DNA from: Rheinheimera sp. 4Y26
Lineage (GTDB): Bacteria; Pseudomonadota; Gammaproteobacteria; Enterobacterales; Alteromonadaceae
DNA length: 64,000 nt
Reading direction: 5' to 3'
NCBI RefSeq assembly: GCF_025245835.1
Contig: NZ_JAOBWS010000003.1
Span: 124,001 to 188,000, forward strand
A program made the position numbers and the translations under genes. The notes beneath the pieces were generated by a model. That model was given only the letters and a program-made list of their open reading frames with translations. It was not told the origin of the DNA and searched no databases. This document shows positions 1-8,500 of this stretch, in pieces (position 1 is the first letter of the stretch; each line of letters opens with the position of its first letter).

Positions 1-7
1 TGCCAAA

Positions 8-1261
8 TCAGCCGTAAACCGGGAAACGGGCACAAAGTTCAGTCACCTGACCTTTCACACGTTCAACTACGCCTTCATCACCCATATTGTCCAGTACATC
101 ACAGATGTAGTTGGCGACCAAACGGCTTTCGATTTCACCAAAACCACGACGGGTAATGGCCGGCGTACCGATACGTAAACCAGAAGTCACAAAGGGTGAG
201 CGTGGGTCATTCGGCACTGAGTTTTTATTCACAGTGATATGAGCACGGCCCAGGGCCGCGTCAGCATCTTTACCTGTGATGTTTTTGTCAATTAAATCCA
301 GCAGGAACAGGTGGTTCTGCGTACCACCAGACACAATTTTGTAACCACGGGCTTTAAACTCGTCGCACATAGCCACGGCGTTTTTCAGGACTTGCTGCTG
401 ATACAGTTTAAATTCCGGTTGCAGTGCTTCTTTAAAAGCCACAGCTTTGGCGGCGATCACATGCATCAGCGGGCCGCCCTGACCACCTGGGAATACGGCT
501 GAATTGAGTTTTTTCTCAATCTCTTCGTTTTTACGCGCCAGAATTAAACCACCGCGCGGGCCTGCCAGCGTTTTGTGAGTGGTAGTGGTAACAACGTCGG
601 CCACTGAAATTGGGTTTGGATATAAACCCGCAGCCACTAAACCCGCAACGTGCGCCATATCCACCATCAGATAAGCACCGACTTTATCAGCGATATCACG
701 GAAACGCTGCCAGTCTACAATGCCTGAATAAGCAGAAAAACCAGCAATGATAAGTTTTGGCTTGTGCTCAAGGGCCAAAGCTTCTGCCTGATCATAATCA
801 ATCACACCAGTTTCAGGGTGCAGGCCATATTGCACAGCTTTGTACAATTTACCTGAAGCACTGACCGATGCGCCGTGTGTTAAGTGACCGCCATGGGCCA
901 GGCTCATACCTAAAATAGTGTCGCCGGCATTTAATAAAGCAAGGAATACCGCCGAGTTGGCTTGAGAACCTGAATGCGGCTGCACGTTGGCATAATCAGC
1001 ACCAAATAACTCTTTGGCGCGGGCAATAGCTAAATCTTCGGCAATATCAACAAACTCACAACCGCCGTAATAACGTTTGTGCGGGTAACCTTCGGCATAT
1101 TTGTTGGTCAGTTGCGAACCCTGCGCTTCCAGCACCCGTGGGCTGCAATAGTTTTCAGAGGCGATCAGTTCAATATGCTGTTCCTGACGTTGCGTTTCGT
1201 CGGAAATGGCTTTGGCTAATTCCGGATCAAAACCGGCAATGGTCATATCACGCTTTAACAT
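8..1261 (-). CDS. glyA: serine hydroxymethyltransferase
   Basis: GlyA is a cytoplasmic PLP enzyme that interconverts serine and glycine with tetrahydrofolate and feeds one-carbon units into purine, thymidylate and methionine synthesis. The 417-residue product has the family's usual length and is close to E. coli GlyA from end to end. It shows the N-terminal MLKRDM start, IELIASENY, the YYGGCE substrate loop and [11 protein letters not shown], whose lysine (about residue 230) binds PLP. The reading frame stays open 43 codons further upstream, but I chose the ATG at 1261 because it matches the family N-terminus and has an AGGAG ribosome site just before it. It diverges from dinB. The product is complete, ending PVYG at the left edge of the window. 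Confidence 0.97.
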   Translation of the reverse strand: MLKRDMTIAGFDPELAKAISDETQRQEQHIELIASENYCSPRVLEAQGSQLTNKYAEGYPHKRYYGGCEFVDIAEDLAIARAKELFGADYANVQPHSGSQANSAVFLALLNAGDTILGMSLAHGGHLTHGASVSASGKLYKAVQYGLHPETGVIDYDQAEALALEHKPKLIIAGFSAYSGIVDWQRFRDIADKVGAYLMVDMAHVAGLVAAGLYPNPISVADVVTTTTHKTLAGPRGGLILARKNEEIEKKLNSAVFPGGQGGPLMHVIAAKAVAFKEALQPEFKLYQQQVLKNAVAMCDEFKARGYKIVSGGTQNHLFLLDLIDKNITGKDADAALGRAHITVNKNSVPNDPRSPFVTSGLRIGTPAITRRGFGEIESRLVANYICDVLDNMGDEGVVERVKGQVTELCARFPVYG

Positions 1262-1500
1262 GCTTACTCCTGCGGCGGCACAAAGGCTTTTTAAGTTGTG
1301 GATCAACGAGCTAAAAAACTGGGCGCCATCATACATCGAATTACGCTGGCTTGCACTGATAAAGTGGCCGTCCATCCATCCAATTTGCATTAGATTAACT
1401 AATACCTTACAGCATCAGGTCAGATCTCCTGGCTGAAAACGGCTAACTTTCATCGGCTTATCTTTTTGACTTGACAGTTTTATAAATCAGCACAAAATAA

Positions 1501-1516
1501 CTGTATATAAACACAG
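1501..1516 (+). promoter_or_regulatory. LexA (SOS) box upstream of dinB
   Basis: The sequence CTGT-ATATAAAC-ACAG is a perfect CTGT-N8-ACAG LexA operator with an AT-rich core, lying 23 bp before the dinB start codon. A TTGACA hexamer at 1471-1476 could be the -35 element, which would put the operator over the -10/start region. LexA control of DNA polymerase IV is well known in gammaproteobacteria. Confidence 0.88.
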
Positions 1517-1539
1517 ATATTTAAAAGTTGTGGATCAGA

Positions 1540-2595
1540 ATGCGTAAAATCATTCATATCGACATGGACTGTTTTTTTGCCGCTGTTGAAATGCGCGATA
1601 ACCCGGCATGGCGTGATATTCCGCTGGCAATAGGCGGTAGCCGCACCGAGCGTGGTGTGATCAGCACCTGTAACTACCCTGCCCGAGCTTTTGGTGTCAG
1701 GTCCGCTATGCCAACAGGCCAGGCGTTCAAACTTTGCCCACAACTTAAGCTTGTGCCGGGCAATATGGAAAAATATAAGGCGGTCAGCACGCAGCTGCAG
1801 GCAATTTTCCATCGTTATACTGATAAAGTGGAGCCGCTGTCGCTTGATGAGGCTTATCTGGATGTATCTGACAGCCCATTATTTTCCGGCTCAGCAACGC
1901 TGATTGCTGAAGATATCAGGCGTACTATTTTTTATGAAACCGGTTTAACTGCCTCAGCCGGTGTAGCACCAAACAAGTTTCTGGCCAAAATTGCCAGTGA
2001 TGAAAATAAACCCGATGGCCTGTTTGTGCTGCCGCCTGACAAAGTCGCTACTTTTGTTGAACATCTGCCGCTGCGCAAAATTCCTGGTGTTGGGCAAAAA
2101 ACCGCAGAAAGGCTGGCTAAGTTAGGGCTTCACTTATGTCGTGATATTCAGCAAGTGAGTTTACCCATACTCATCAAAGAGTTTGGCAGTTTTGCCGAGG
2201 TGTTGATTGAGCGCAGTAAGGGCAATGATTTGCGCGAAGTTCAAACCGAGCGCGAACGCAAATCAATCGCGGTAGAACAAACTTTTAGCCAGGATCTGCA
2301 GCAAGTGCTGCAAGGCCAGCAATGGCTGCACAGGCTGTATGAAAAACTACACAAAAGAGTCTTACGTTGTGATGCAAAGAATCATATCCAGAAAATTGGC
2401 ATCAAACTGAAGTTTCAGGATTTTCGCCAGACCACCATCGAAAGGCAACATCATCAACTTGATTTACCTCTGCTGGAACAACTGCTGTCAGAAGCCTGGC
2501 AACGAGGGGAAGGCAAGGCAGTCAGATTAGTTGGGATCCATGTCGGTCTGAAATCACCGTCACAACAAGCCCAACTAGATTTACGCTGGGAATAG
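1540..2595 (+). CDS. dinB: DNA polymerase IV (Y-family translesion polymerase)
   Basis: DinB is an error-prone Y-family polymerase that bypasses damaged template bases during the SOS response. The product has 351 residues, the normal length. The catalytic acidic residues are visible in HIDMDCFF (Asp8 and Asp10) and in LSLDEAYLD (the DE pair near residue 103). The aromatic steric-gate position follows in CFF, and helix-hairpin-helix-like KIPGVGQKTAERL and the little finger lie in the C-terminal half. It ends QAQLDLRWE, an acceptable place for a beta-clamp binding tail. I chose ATG 1540 over an in-frame TTG at 1528 because MRKIIHID is the family N-terminus. No clear Shine-Dalgarno sequence precedes it. 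The upstream LexA box makes it SOS inducible. Confidence 0.96.
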   Translation: MRKIIHIDMDCFFAAVEMRDNPAWRDIPLAIGGSRTERGVISTCNYPARAFGVRSAMPTGQAFKLCPQLKLVPGNMEKYKAVSTQLQAIFHRYTDKVEPLSLDEAYLDVSDSPLFSGSATLIAEDIRRTIFYETGLTASAGVAPNKFLAKIASDENKPDGLFVLPPDKVATFVEHLPLRKIPGVGQKTAERLAKLGLHLCRDIQQVSLPILIKEFGSFAEVLIERSKGNDLREVQTERERKSIAVEQTFSQDLQQVLQGQQWLHRLYEKLHKRVLRCDAKNHIQKIGIKLKFQDFRQTTIERQHHQLDLPLLEQLLSEAWQRGEGKAVRLVGIHVGLKSPSQQAQLDLRWE

Positions 2596-2750
2596 TTTAT
2601 TTCATTCCCGTTGCTTGTCCGCACTATTCTTTAACGTTAAAAAACTCATCATCCAAAAGACACGCTTCACACAACTATTCATTTTTACCGTGGCAGTCCA
2701 CATTTTACACAAATTAAAAGCGACTGAATTTTAAGTAAATTACAGGCAAC

Positions 2751-2775
2751 AAAAAGCCGGCTACTTGAGCCGGCT
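2751..2775 (-). terminator. intrinsic terminator of the cold-shock gene
   Basis: AGCCGGCT-acttg-AGCCGGCT is a perfect 8-bp stem. On the minus strand it is followed by five T residues. It lies 30 bp past the csp stop codon. The dinB side also faces it, but that side has only a short T run. Confidence 0.8.
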
Positions 2776-2805
2776 CTTTACAGAAACTTTGACTATATAT
2801 TGCTA

Positions 2806-3018
2806 TTAAGCAACTACAGTTACGTTCTCAGCCTGAGGACCTTTCTGGCCTTCAGTTACTTCGAAAGTCACTTTCTGACCTTCTACCAGAGTACGACGAC
2901 CAGTACCGTTGATAGCGCGGAAGTGAACGAAAACGTCTTTGCCGCCTTCACGCTCGATGAAACCAAAACCTTTATCTTCGTTGAACCACTTAACGGTACC
3001 GGAAATTAATTGTGACAT
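2806..3018 (-). CDS. cold-shock domain protein (CspA/CspE family)
   Basis: This is a single-domain cold-shock protein of 70 residues, which binds single-stranded RNA or DNA and melts RNA secondary structure. RNP1 is KGFGFI (residues 16-21) and RNP2 is VFVHF (residues 29-33), inside the usual five-strand OB fold beginning SGTVKWFN. The family has several paralogues (CspA, C, D, E) that I cannot separate from sequence alone, so no symbol is given. It has its own promoter and terminator. Upstream on the same strand is a DEAD-box RNA helicase, another RNA-unwinding protein often linked to cold adaptation. AAGAGA lies at ribosome-site distance before the ATG. Confidence 0.95.
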   Translation of the reverse strand: MSQLISGTVKWFNEDKGFGFIEREGGKDVFVHFRAINGTGRRTLVEGQKVTFEVTEGQKGPQAENVTVVA

Positions 3019-3106
3019 AACATTCTCTTACTTTAACTAGATTTGCCATACAACTGGCGACTTAAATATTACCGGCCACGTTCGAGCTAGTACATATTAC
3101 AACCCC

Positions 3107-3135
3107 ATTATCAGTGAACCTCATAATTGGGTCAA
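3107..3135 (-). promoter_or_regulatory. sigma-70 promoter of the cold-shock gene
   Basis: On the minus strand TTGACC (3135-3130) and GATAAT (3112-3107) are separated by exactly 17 bp, each matching the consensus at 5 of 6 positions. Transcription would begin near 3100 and give a leader of roughly 80 nt. That is shorter than the roughly 160-nt leader of E. coli cspA. Confidence 0.7.
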
Positions 3136-3303
3136 TAGGTATTGCTGTTCGAGCAGAAAATAAATTCCCTGCGTTCTGACCGCACCCATTGTTTGTAAGA
3201 CAGGCTTAACAAACAATATGTTGCTATCATGCTCGTCTGTTTTTTGAGCTGATAACTTCTCGAGTGTAGCACCATTTAATGAATAAAAAACAAGCACCTT
3301 TGA

Positions 3304-4629
3304 TTATTTTTGTTTTTTCTTTATCGGCGCAGAGCCATCATCTCCACCCTGGAAAAACTTCGGCGACTTTTTAACTGTCATTGTATCGGTGGCTGTAGCT
3401 GTATTTGTCTTCACTTTTTTCGGTTTTGCTTGCGTTGGCGTAACTTTTTTAGTTATCACCTTTGCTTGTTTAGCTTTGGCGCCATCGAATTTTGCGGGCA
3501 AGGCTTCAACCACCGCCATCTCTAGTGGCCGGCGTAAAAACTGTTCGATACGGACAAAACTATCCCAGTCTTTTGGCCCGACCAAAGAAAAAGCCTTGCC
3601 TTGTTGCCCTGCCCGTCCGGTACGGCCAATGCGATGCACATATTCTTCCGGGTGTTTAGGCATGTCAAAGTTGATCACATGCGACACCTGCAGCAAATCC
3701 AGACCACGGGATGCGACATCTGTGGTCACCAAAATTTGATATTTGTTGCTGGCAAATGCCTGCATCACGCTGTTACGCTGTGCCTGAGTTAATTTACCGT
3801 TCAAACCAACAGCAGCAAAACCGGCTTGCTGTACCAATAAGGCCAACCTGTCAGTATCTTCCCGGGTGGCGGTAAATATGATCAGTTGTTTGATTTGTTC
3901 TGTGGCCAGGAAGTGCTTCAGCAACGCTTCTTTATGCGTTAAGTTATCTGCAAAATAACACTGCTGCTGAATGTCTTTATGTGGGTCGTAGCCAGCACCT
4001 ATCGCCACACGATAAGGGTCTTTTAATAAAGATAAAGCCAGTTCGTTTACATCTGCGTGATCAAGTGTGGCCGAAAACATCAATGTCTGGCGCAACCTGT
4101 GATTGGCGGCTTTATGAATAGCGGTTAACTGTGGCATAAAGCCCAAGTCGAGCATCCGATCGGCTTCATCCAGGATCAACATTTCAAGCCCCTGAATAAA
4201 AAAGCTTTTATGCTCCAGATGATCTGCAAGCCGCCCAGGTGTTGCCACAATAATATCGGGCTGGCGTTTTAACAGTTTTTCCTGATCGTTAAAGTTTTCA
4301 CCACCGACAATAAAGGCGCTGCTGAGTCTGGTATTGGCAACAAATAAACGCAACTGCGCATAAATTTGTGAAGCAAGTTCGCGGGTTGGCGCCAGGATCA
4401 AGGCTCTGGCATCTTTTTGTGACAAAGGCCGGCTTTTTAACAGGCGCTGCATCATCGGCAGCAAATATGCCAGCGTTTTACCTGACCCGGTTTTTGACGA
4501 AACAATCAAATCTTTACCGACCATCACCGCAGGCACTGCTTCCTGTTGAATAGGCGTTGGCTGAGTAAAACCCAGATGGTCGATGGAGCGGATGATCCTG
4601 GGGTCAAGTTTTAAATCGCGAAATGGCAA
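3304..4629 (-). CDS. DEAD-box ATP-dependent RNA helicase
   Basis: This is an RNA-unwinding ATPase of the DEAD-box family, 441 residues. All the motifs are present in order: Q motif FTQPTPIQ (21-28), Walker A SKTGSGKT (45-52), PTRELA (81-86), TPGRL, DEAD (154-157), SAT, IIFTAT, TDVASRGLD and HRIGRTGRAG. After the two RecA-like domains there is a basic low-complexity tail of about 60 residues, rich in K, T and A and ending in a lysine run. Such tails usually help RNA binding. It resembles the RhlE/SrmB group, but I cannot fix the subgroup. The gene is followed on the same strand by a cold-shock gene that has its own promoter, so joint transcription is possible but not required. Confidence 0.93.
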   Translation of the reverse strand: MPFRDLKLDPRIIRSIDHLGFTQPTPIQQEAVPAVMVGKDLIVSSKTGSGKTLAYLLPMMQRLLKSRPLSQKDARALILAPTRELASQIYAQLRLFVANTRLSSAFIVGGENFNDQEKLLKRQPDIIVATPGRLADHLEHKSFFIQGLEMLILDEADRMLDLGFMPQLTAIHKAANHRLRQTLMFSATLDHADVNELALSLLKDPYRVAIGAGYDPHKDIQQQCYFADNLTHKEALLKHFLATEQIKQLIIFTATREDTDRLALLVQQAGFAAVGLNGKLTQAQRNSVMQAFASNKYQILVTTDVASRGLDLLQVSHVINFDMPKHPEEYVHRIGRTGRAGQQGKAFSLVGPKDWDSFVRIEQFLRRPLEMAVVEALPAKFDGAKAKQAKVITKKVTPTQAKPKKVKTNTATATDTMTVKKSPKFFQGGDDGSAPIKKKQK

Positions 4630-4775
4630 AGCAGACTCTCTTTATTAAGAAAAAACCTGCATAGCATAACCGAAAAGCCAACACATCGTCAGCATTTGTG
4701 CCAGCACTGAGCCACTTTGCAACTTGGAAAGAACATGAAACAATAAAGCCAAACCGGATTTTTAGGGAAACCAAA

Positions 4776-5309
4776 ATGAGTAAATCTCTGCAGGAGCAGC
4801 TGCTCAAGGCTGGCCTTGGTAATGCAAAAAAACTCAATGCGATTAAAAAAGAAAAACACAAAGAGCGGGTTCAGGCCGGCAAAAACGGTGTAGTGGTGAA
4901 TGAAGCAGCTATTCTTGCCGAACAAAGCAGGCAGGCTCAGATTGCCAAAGATCAGGAGCTGAACCGGCAAAAAACTGAAGCCTTAGCCAAAAAAGCACTG
5001 GCCGCTCAGGTGAAACAAATTGTTGAGTTAAACAGTTTGCCGCACAAAGGTGAGATTGCCTTTAACTTTACAGACGGCACTCTGGTAAAACGTATTTACG
5101 TCAGTGAAAAAGTACAACAACAACTGGTCAAAGGTTTGATTGCCATCGCTAAAGTCGGCGAACAGTACCACCTGATTCCGATCCAGATCGCAGAAAAAGT
5201 ACAACAGCGCTTGCCCGAGGCTGTGTTGGTGCTCAACCAGCAGGATGAACAGCTGCCGGAAGACGACCCTTATGCCGACTTTAAGATCCCTGATGATTTA
5301 ATGTGGTAA
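4776..5309 (+). CDS. yaiL: DUF2058 family protein (YaiL-like)
   Basis: This 177-residue soluble protein resembles E. coli YaiL, whose function is unknown to me. The first 90 residues are highly charged and probably helical or coiled (SLQEQLLKAGL near the start, then a lysine/glutamine-rich stretch). The C-terminal half carries the conserved IAFNFTDGTLVKRIYV segment and the acidic DDPYADFKIPDDLMW ending that is nearly identical in YaiL. The frame is open 26 codons upstream, but ATG 4776 is preferred because it matches the family start and follows an AGGGA ribosome site. It leads a short plus-strand string with a small membrane protein, a GNAT acetyltransferase and yaiI. Confidence 0.9.
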   Translation: MSKSLQEQLLKAGLGNAKKLNAIKKEKHKERVQAGKNGVVVNEAAILAEQSRQAQIAKDQELNRQKTEALAKKALAAQVKQIVELNSLPHKGEIAFNFTDGTLVKRIYVSEKVQQQLVKGLIAIAKVGEQYHLIPIQIAEKVQQRLPEAVLVLNQQDEQLPEDDPYADFKIPDDLMW

Positions 5310-5318
5310 ACAAAAGCT

Positions 5319-5618
5319 TTGAGTCAGCGCGGAGATACACCTCTGAATCACCATAAAAAGAAGATCACTGTGTTGTCCTGGCTGTTGTTGGCGCTGGCCG
5401 GTGCTGTGTCAACGTTGCTCAGCATTATAAATAACAACTTTCAGTGGGTCTTTGCGCTGTCAGCCGTTATTTCCTGGGTAATGCTGAGTTGGATTTGGTC
5501 TGACAAAAACTTTTATCAGCAGCCCTTTTATCGCTGGAGCTGGTACCTGACCACTCTGCTGTTTTTTATCACGCTCAGTGCTGTTATTTATCAATTCCGG
5601 GCCGGGGGAGGACTCTAA
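5319..5618 (+). CDS. small membrane protein of unknown function
   Basis: I do not recognise this protein. It has up to 99 residues with three hydrophobic segments (about 17-38, 42-60 and 73-92) and few charged residues between them, so it is very likely an inner-membrane protein. It has no ATG start: the first usable codon is TTG at 5319, with no clear ribosome site. A GGAG at 5331-5334 lies eight bases before a CTG codon (5343) that could be the real start. It sits 9 bp after yaiL and 2 bp before the GNAT gene, so it is probably translated from a shared mRNA. Codon use looks like that of its neighbours. Confidence 0.6.
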   Translation: MSQRGDTPLNHHKKKITVLSWLLLALAGAVSTLLSIINNNFQWVFALSAVISWVMLSWIWSDKNFYQQPFYRWSWYLTTLLFFITLSAVIYQFRAGGGL

Positions 5619-5620
5619 GC

Positions 5621-6205
5621 ATGTCGGATTATCAGCTGCAAAGCGCCAATATTGACGATTGCCTGGCGCTGAGCCGCTGTTTTGACAGTGCTGCAGCGCT
5701 TAGTCAGTGGGGTGGCGAGGGTTTTGTTTACCCGGTGAATAAACTGCAGTTTTTGCATCAGTTACACAAACCCGATACTGAAAGTTATCAGCTCAGTCTG
5801 CACGGCACTGCGATTGGCTTTGGTCAGATTTGTGACCGTTTTGGCAAACATCATCTGGCGCGTTTGTTGGTGTTGCCACAATATCGTGGCAAACAACTGA
5901 GTTATGTGTTGTTGCTTTCGTTAATGGCAAGAGCATTACAACAAAACCCCAAACTTGATTTTTCGTTGTTTGTGTTTAAACACAACCACCTCGCTGCACA
6001 TTGTTATCAGCAATTGGGTTTTGTTGAAAAACCGCAACCTGGCAGCAGTCATCCGGACTTACGTTTTATGCAATTAAGCAATCAGCAAGCCAAAACCTTG
6101 CTCAATGCCAATCCCTGGTATTTAAAAACAACAGCCATAGGGCCTTTAGTTCATTGTGTAAAAGAATTACAAATGCAGGAGCCTTTTCATGCCCATATGG
6201 ATTGA
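5621..6205 (+). CDS. GNAT family N-acetyltransferase
   Basis: This is a 194-residue GCN5-related acetyltransferase-like protein. The acetyl-CoA binding region is seen as LARLLVLPQYRGKQLS (about residues 86-101), a variant of the R/Q-x-x-G-x-G/A motif A. The later HNHLAAHCYQQLGFVEK matches the usual end of the fold (N...A...Y...GF). The substrate cannot be told from sequence. It follows the small membrane gene by 2 bp and overlaps yaiI by 17 bp, so the three are probably translationally linked. The last 40 residues lie outside the usual GNAT core. Confidence 0.85.
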   Translation: MSDYQLQSANIDDCLALSRCFDSAAALSQWGGEGFVYPVNKLQFLHQLHKPDTESYQLSLHGTAIGFGQICDRFGKHHLARLLVLPQYRGKQLSYVLLLSLMARALQQNPKLDFSLFVFKHNHLAAHCYQQLGFVEKPQPGSSHPDLRFMQLSNQQAKTLLNANPWYLKTTAIGPLVHCVKELQMQEPFHAHMD

Positions 6206-6635
6206 TGCTGACGCCTGCCCCAAGGTATGCCGTGACATGTTATGTCGCGCCGGCGAACGAACCGCAACATCCCTGATTTTTGTGTCAAACCACCCTATTC
6301 CACTGCCAAAAAGTCCGCTGATTAAAGCTGTACATGTGCCCTCTGGTTTTGATGTCGCTGACAATAAAATCGCCGCCGACATTATGCAGGGGGACTTGTT
6401 GATCACTCAGGATATTCCGCTGGCCGCTGCTGCAATTGCCAAAGGCGCTTTGGTGATCACACCAAGGGGTGATTTACTGGATAAAAACAATATTGGCGAG
6501 CGTCTGACACTGCGTAACTTTCAGGAAGAGCTGCGCGGCAGCGGCCTGCTAAGTGGTGGCCCGGCGGCTTTGGACAATAAAGACAAACAAAAATTTGGTA
6601 ATGCGCTGGATAAATACCTGAGCAGCCGGCGTTAA
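6189..6635 (+). CDS. yaiI: UPF0178/DUF188 family protein (YaiI/YqxD-like, PIN-like fold)
   Basis: This 148-residue protein resembles E. coli YaiI and Bacillus YqxD. The opening WIDADACPK, the middle DLLITQDIPLA and the GALVITPRGDLLDKNNI segment are hallmark acidic motifs. In the related PIN-like nuclease folds they would sit around a metal site, but nuclease activity of this family is inference only. The start ATG at 6189 lies inside the end of the GNAT gene. Gene order here (yaiL, membrane protein, GNAT, yaiI) links two E. coli genes of unknown role that lie in the same general region of that chromosome. Confidence 0.9.
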   Translation: MPIWIDADACPKVCRDMLCRAGERTATSLIFVSNHPIPLPKSPLIKAVHVPSGFDVADNKIAADIMQGDLLITQDIPLAAAAIAKGALVITPRGDLLDKNNIGERLTLRNFQEELRGSGLLSGGPAALDNKDKQKFGNALDKYLSSRR

Positions 6636-6793
6636 AGTTCAACTAATTTGCTGCGTTTTCTATTCTACGCCGGCTCTTTACGCTACACGGGCTCTTTTCA
6701 CTCCAAGTGCAGGCAACAAAGCTGTCCACGCGTCCGTTCTAATCACTTCAGTACAGCCTGCCCCACTTCAGCATAGGTGATTGACCGACAAAG

Positions 6794-7528
6794 TTAACTC
6801 TGCTGCCTGGCGCTGATGCCTTTTACCGCTGGGTTAAAGCTATTGGTGAGCTGCCATTTAGGTTTAATCGGTGTCAGCGGCAAGGTTCTTTTGCGGGCAA
6901 CCAGCACATAAGCGGCGCCGAAATAATGCAAATGCTGCTCTGCCCACAGTTTAAAGGCAGGCAAACTGTTTTTCTCCGACAACATGCTGCTGCAAAACAG
7001 CCGCTGTTCGTACAAAACTTCAAATCCAAGCAAATGCAGCCAGTCTTTCACCCTTGCCATGCTAAAAAACCGCCCCGTCCAGGGTAAACGATGTTGTAAG
7101 CCTGGCCAGAGTTTTAACAGCCCACACAGACTCACCGGATTAACACCGCTTAACAACAAATAACCGTCTGGCATCAACACGCGGTGGGCTTCACGGATCA
7201 CATGGTGTGGGTCCTGTGTATATTCCAGACAATGCGCCAGCAACACTGCATCCACTGCATGTTCGATAAAAGGCAGATCATCAGGGTCGGCCATTACAGT
7301 GGCAAGTTCAGCTTGAGTTGCCAGCCTGATCTGGTGCTTAATGCTGCAGGCGCTGGTATCAAGGGCACTGCTCAAATCACCAACTTTCAGCAAGTGGTAA
7401 CCAAAGATCCGTGGCCACCATAAGTTAAACTGCGCTTCGAGCTGCTGCGACAGCGCCTGGCCGCTGGCAAAATCAGTCCAGCGCAGTGGTACTGTGGCAG
7501 GAATGTGTCGGCTTAATGCAGGTTTCAT
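6794..7528 (-). CDS. yafS: SAM-dependent methyltransferase (YafS-like)
   Basis: This 244-residue protein is similar to E. coli YafS, a predicted class I methyltransferase. The N-terminal part is a poor match to motif I. The middle carries the clearer part of the methyltransferase-11 fold: DDLPFIEHAVDAVLLAHCLEY, then the HRVLMPDGYLLLSG strand (about residues 115-130). The substrate is unknown. It faces away from gloB, the same divergent yafS/gloB arrangement as in E. coli, which supports the identity. In E. coli rnhA and dnaQ follow; they are absent from this position here. Confidence 0.85.
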   Translation of the reverse strand: MKPALSRHIPATVPLRWTDFASGQALSQQLEAQFNLWWPRIFGYHLLKVGDLSSALDTSACSIKHQIRLATQAELATVMADPDDLPFIEHAVDAVLLAHCLEYTQDPHHVIREAHRVLMPDGYLLLSGVNPVSLCGLLKLWPGLQHRLPWTGRFFSMARVKDWLHLLGFEVLYEQRLFCSSMLSEKNSLPAFKLWAEQHLHYFGAAYVLVARKRTLPLTPIKPKWQLTNSFNPAVKGISARQQS

Positions 7529-7589
7529 TGTGCTGGCGCCCTTATACTAAAACAGGTGAATTACAAAATAATCTAAAGAGATCAATCAG

Positions 7590-8369
7590 ATGTACCATAT
7601 CACCGCCATAGCTGCATTTAAAGATAACTATATCTGGTGTCTGCATCATCAGCACAAAGCTGTGTTGGTTGACCCGGGTGACGCCGAAGTCGTCCATGCT
7701 TTTTTAACTGCTCATCAGCTGGAGCCTGTCGCCATTCTGGTCACTCATCATCACTGGGACCATGTAGACGGCATTCCGGCTTTGCAACAGCATTGGCCAG
7801 AATTAGCAGTGTATATCAGTGCAGGCGAGCGCGACAAAACCAAACACCAGTTAAAAAACTGCCATATTGTCAGTGATGCGATGCAGTTTGCGATGAAAGA
7901 ACTTCAGTTAACTTTTAACGTGTTGGCCGTGCCCGGCCATACGCTGGGACATGTTGCTTATTTTTGTCAGCTCCCTGAGCAAGAGCCGGTGCTATTTTGT
8001 GGTGATACCCTGTTTAGTGGCGGTTGTGGCCGTCTATTTGAAGGTACACATCAGCAAATGTACCAGTCGCTGCAAAAAATAAACACACTGCCAAGCAACA
8101 CCCAAATTTACTGCACCCACGAATATACCCTGGCCAATCTGCAATTTGCACATGAAGTGGAACCAGATAACAACGCCATAGTCGAATACCGGGTTTGGTG
8201 TGAAGCAAAGCGTGCTGTCAATCTGCCAACACTGCCATCCAGTCTGGATAAAGAGCGGCAAATGAATCCTTATTTACGTTGTGAAATGCCGGCATTACAA
8301 CAGCGCTGGCAGCAACAGAACGGCAGCGACTTGTTTCGTTTTTTAAGGTTATGGAAAGACAGGTATTAA
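7590..8369 (+). CDS. gloB: hydroxyacylglutathione hydrolase (glyoxalase II)
   Basis: GloB hydrolyses S-lactoylglutathione to D-lactate and glutathione, the second step of methylglyoxal detoxification. The 259-residue metallo-beta-lactamase fold has the binuclear metal motif THHHWDH (residues 52-58), the further ligand in VPGHTLGH, the CGDTLFSGGCGR aspartate motif and the CTHEYTLAN histidine. The C-terminal HAGH domain ends LRLWKDRY. Length and motifs are normal. It lies between yafS (divergent) and mltD (downstream, same strand), as in enterobacteria. Confidence 0.97.
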   Translation: MYHITAIAAFKDNYIWCLHHQHKAVLVDPGDAEVVHAFLTAHQLEPVAILVTHHHWDHVDGIPALQQHWPELAVYISAGERDKTKHQLKNCHIVSDAMQFAMKELQLTFNVLAVPGHTLGHVAYFCQLPEQEPVLFCGDTLFSGGCGRLFEGTHQQMYQSLQKINTLPSNTQIYCTHEYTLANLQFAHEVEPDNNAIVEYRVWCEAKRAVNLPTLPSSLDKERQMNPYLRCEMPALQQRWQQQNGSDLFRFLRLWKDRY

Positions 8370-8500
8370 GCCAAACTTGCATTCACCTCAGGAGCAGGTA
8401 ACATACCGCTCTTTTTGCCGCAGCATTGTTGCAGGGAACAAGGCGGTATTTGCGGTGGCTGGCACCACAGTTAAATTGTATTAAAAATGGTAGATAACGG

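Noticed and set aside
1262-1390. 43-codon upstream extension of glyA
   Set aside because: It is open by chance. The family start and an AGGAG ribosome site place the start at 1261.
1480-1812. Open frame on the minus strand across the dinB start
   Set aside because: It is a shadow of dinB and its promoter, with no family resemblance.
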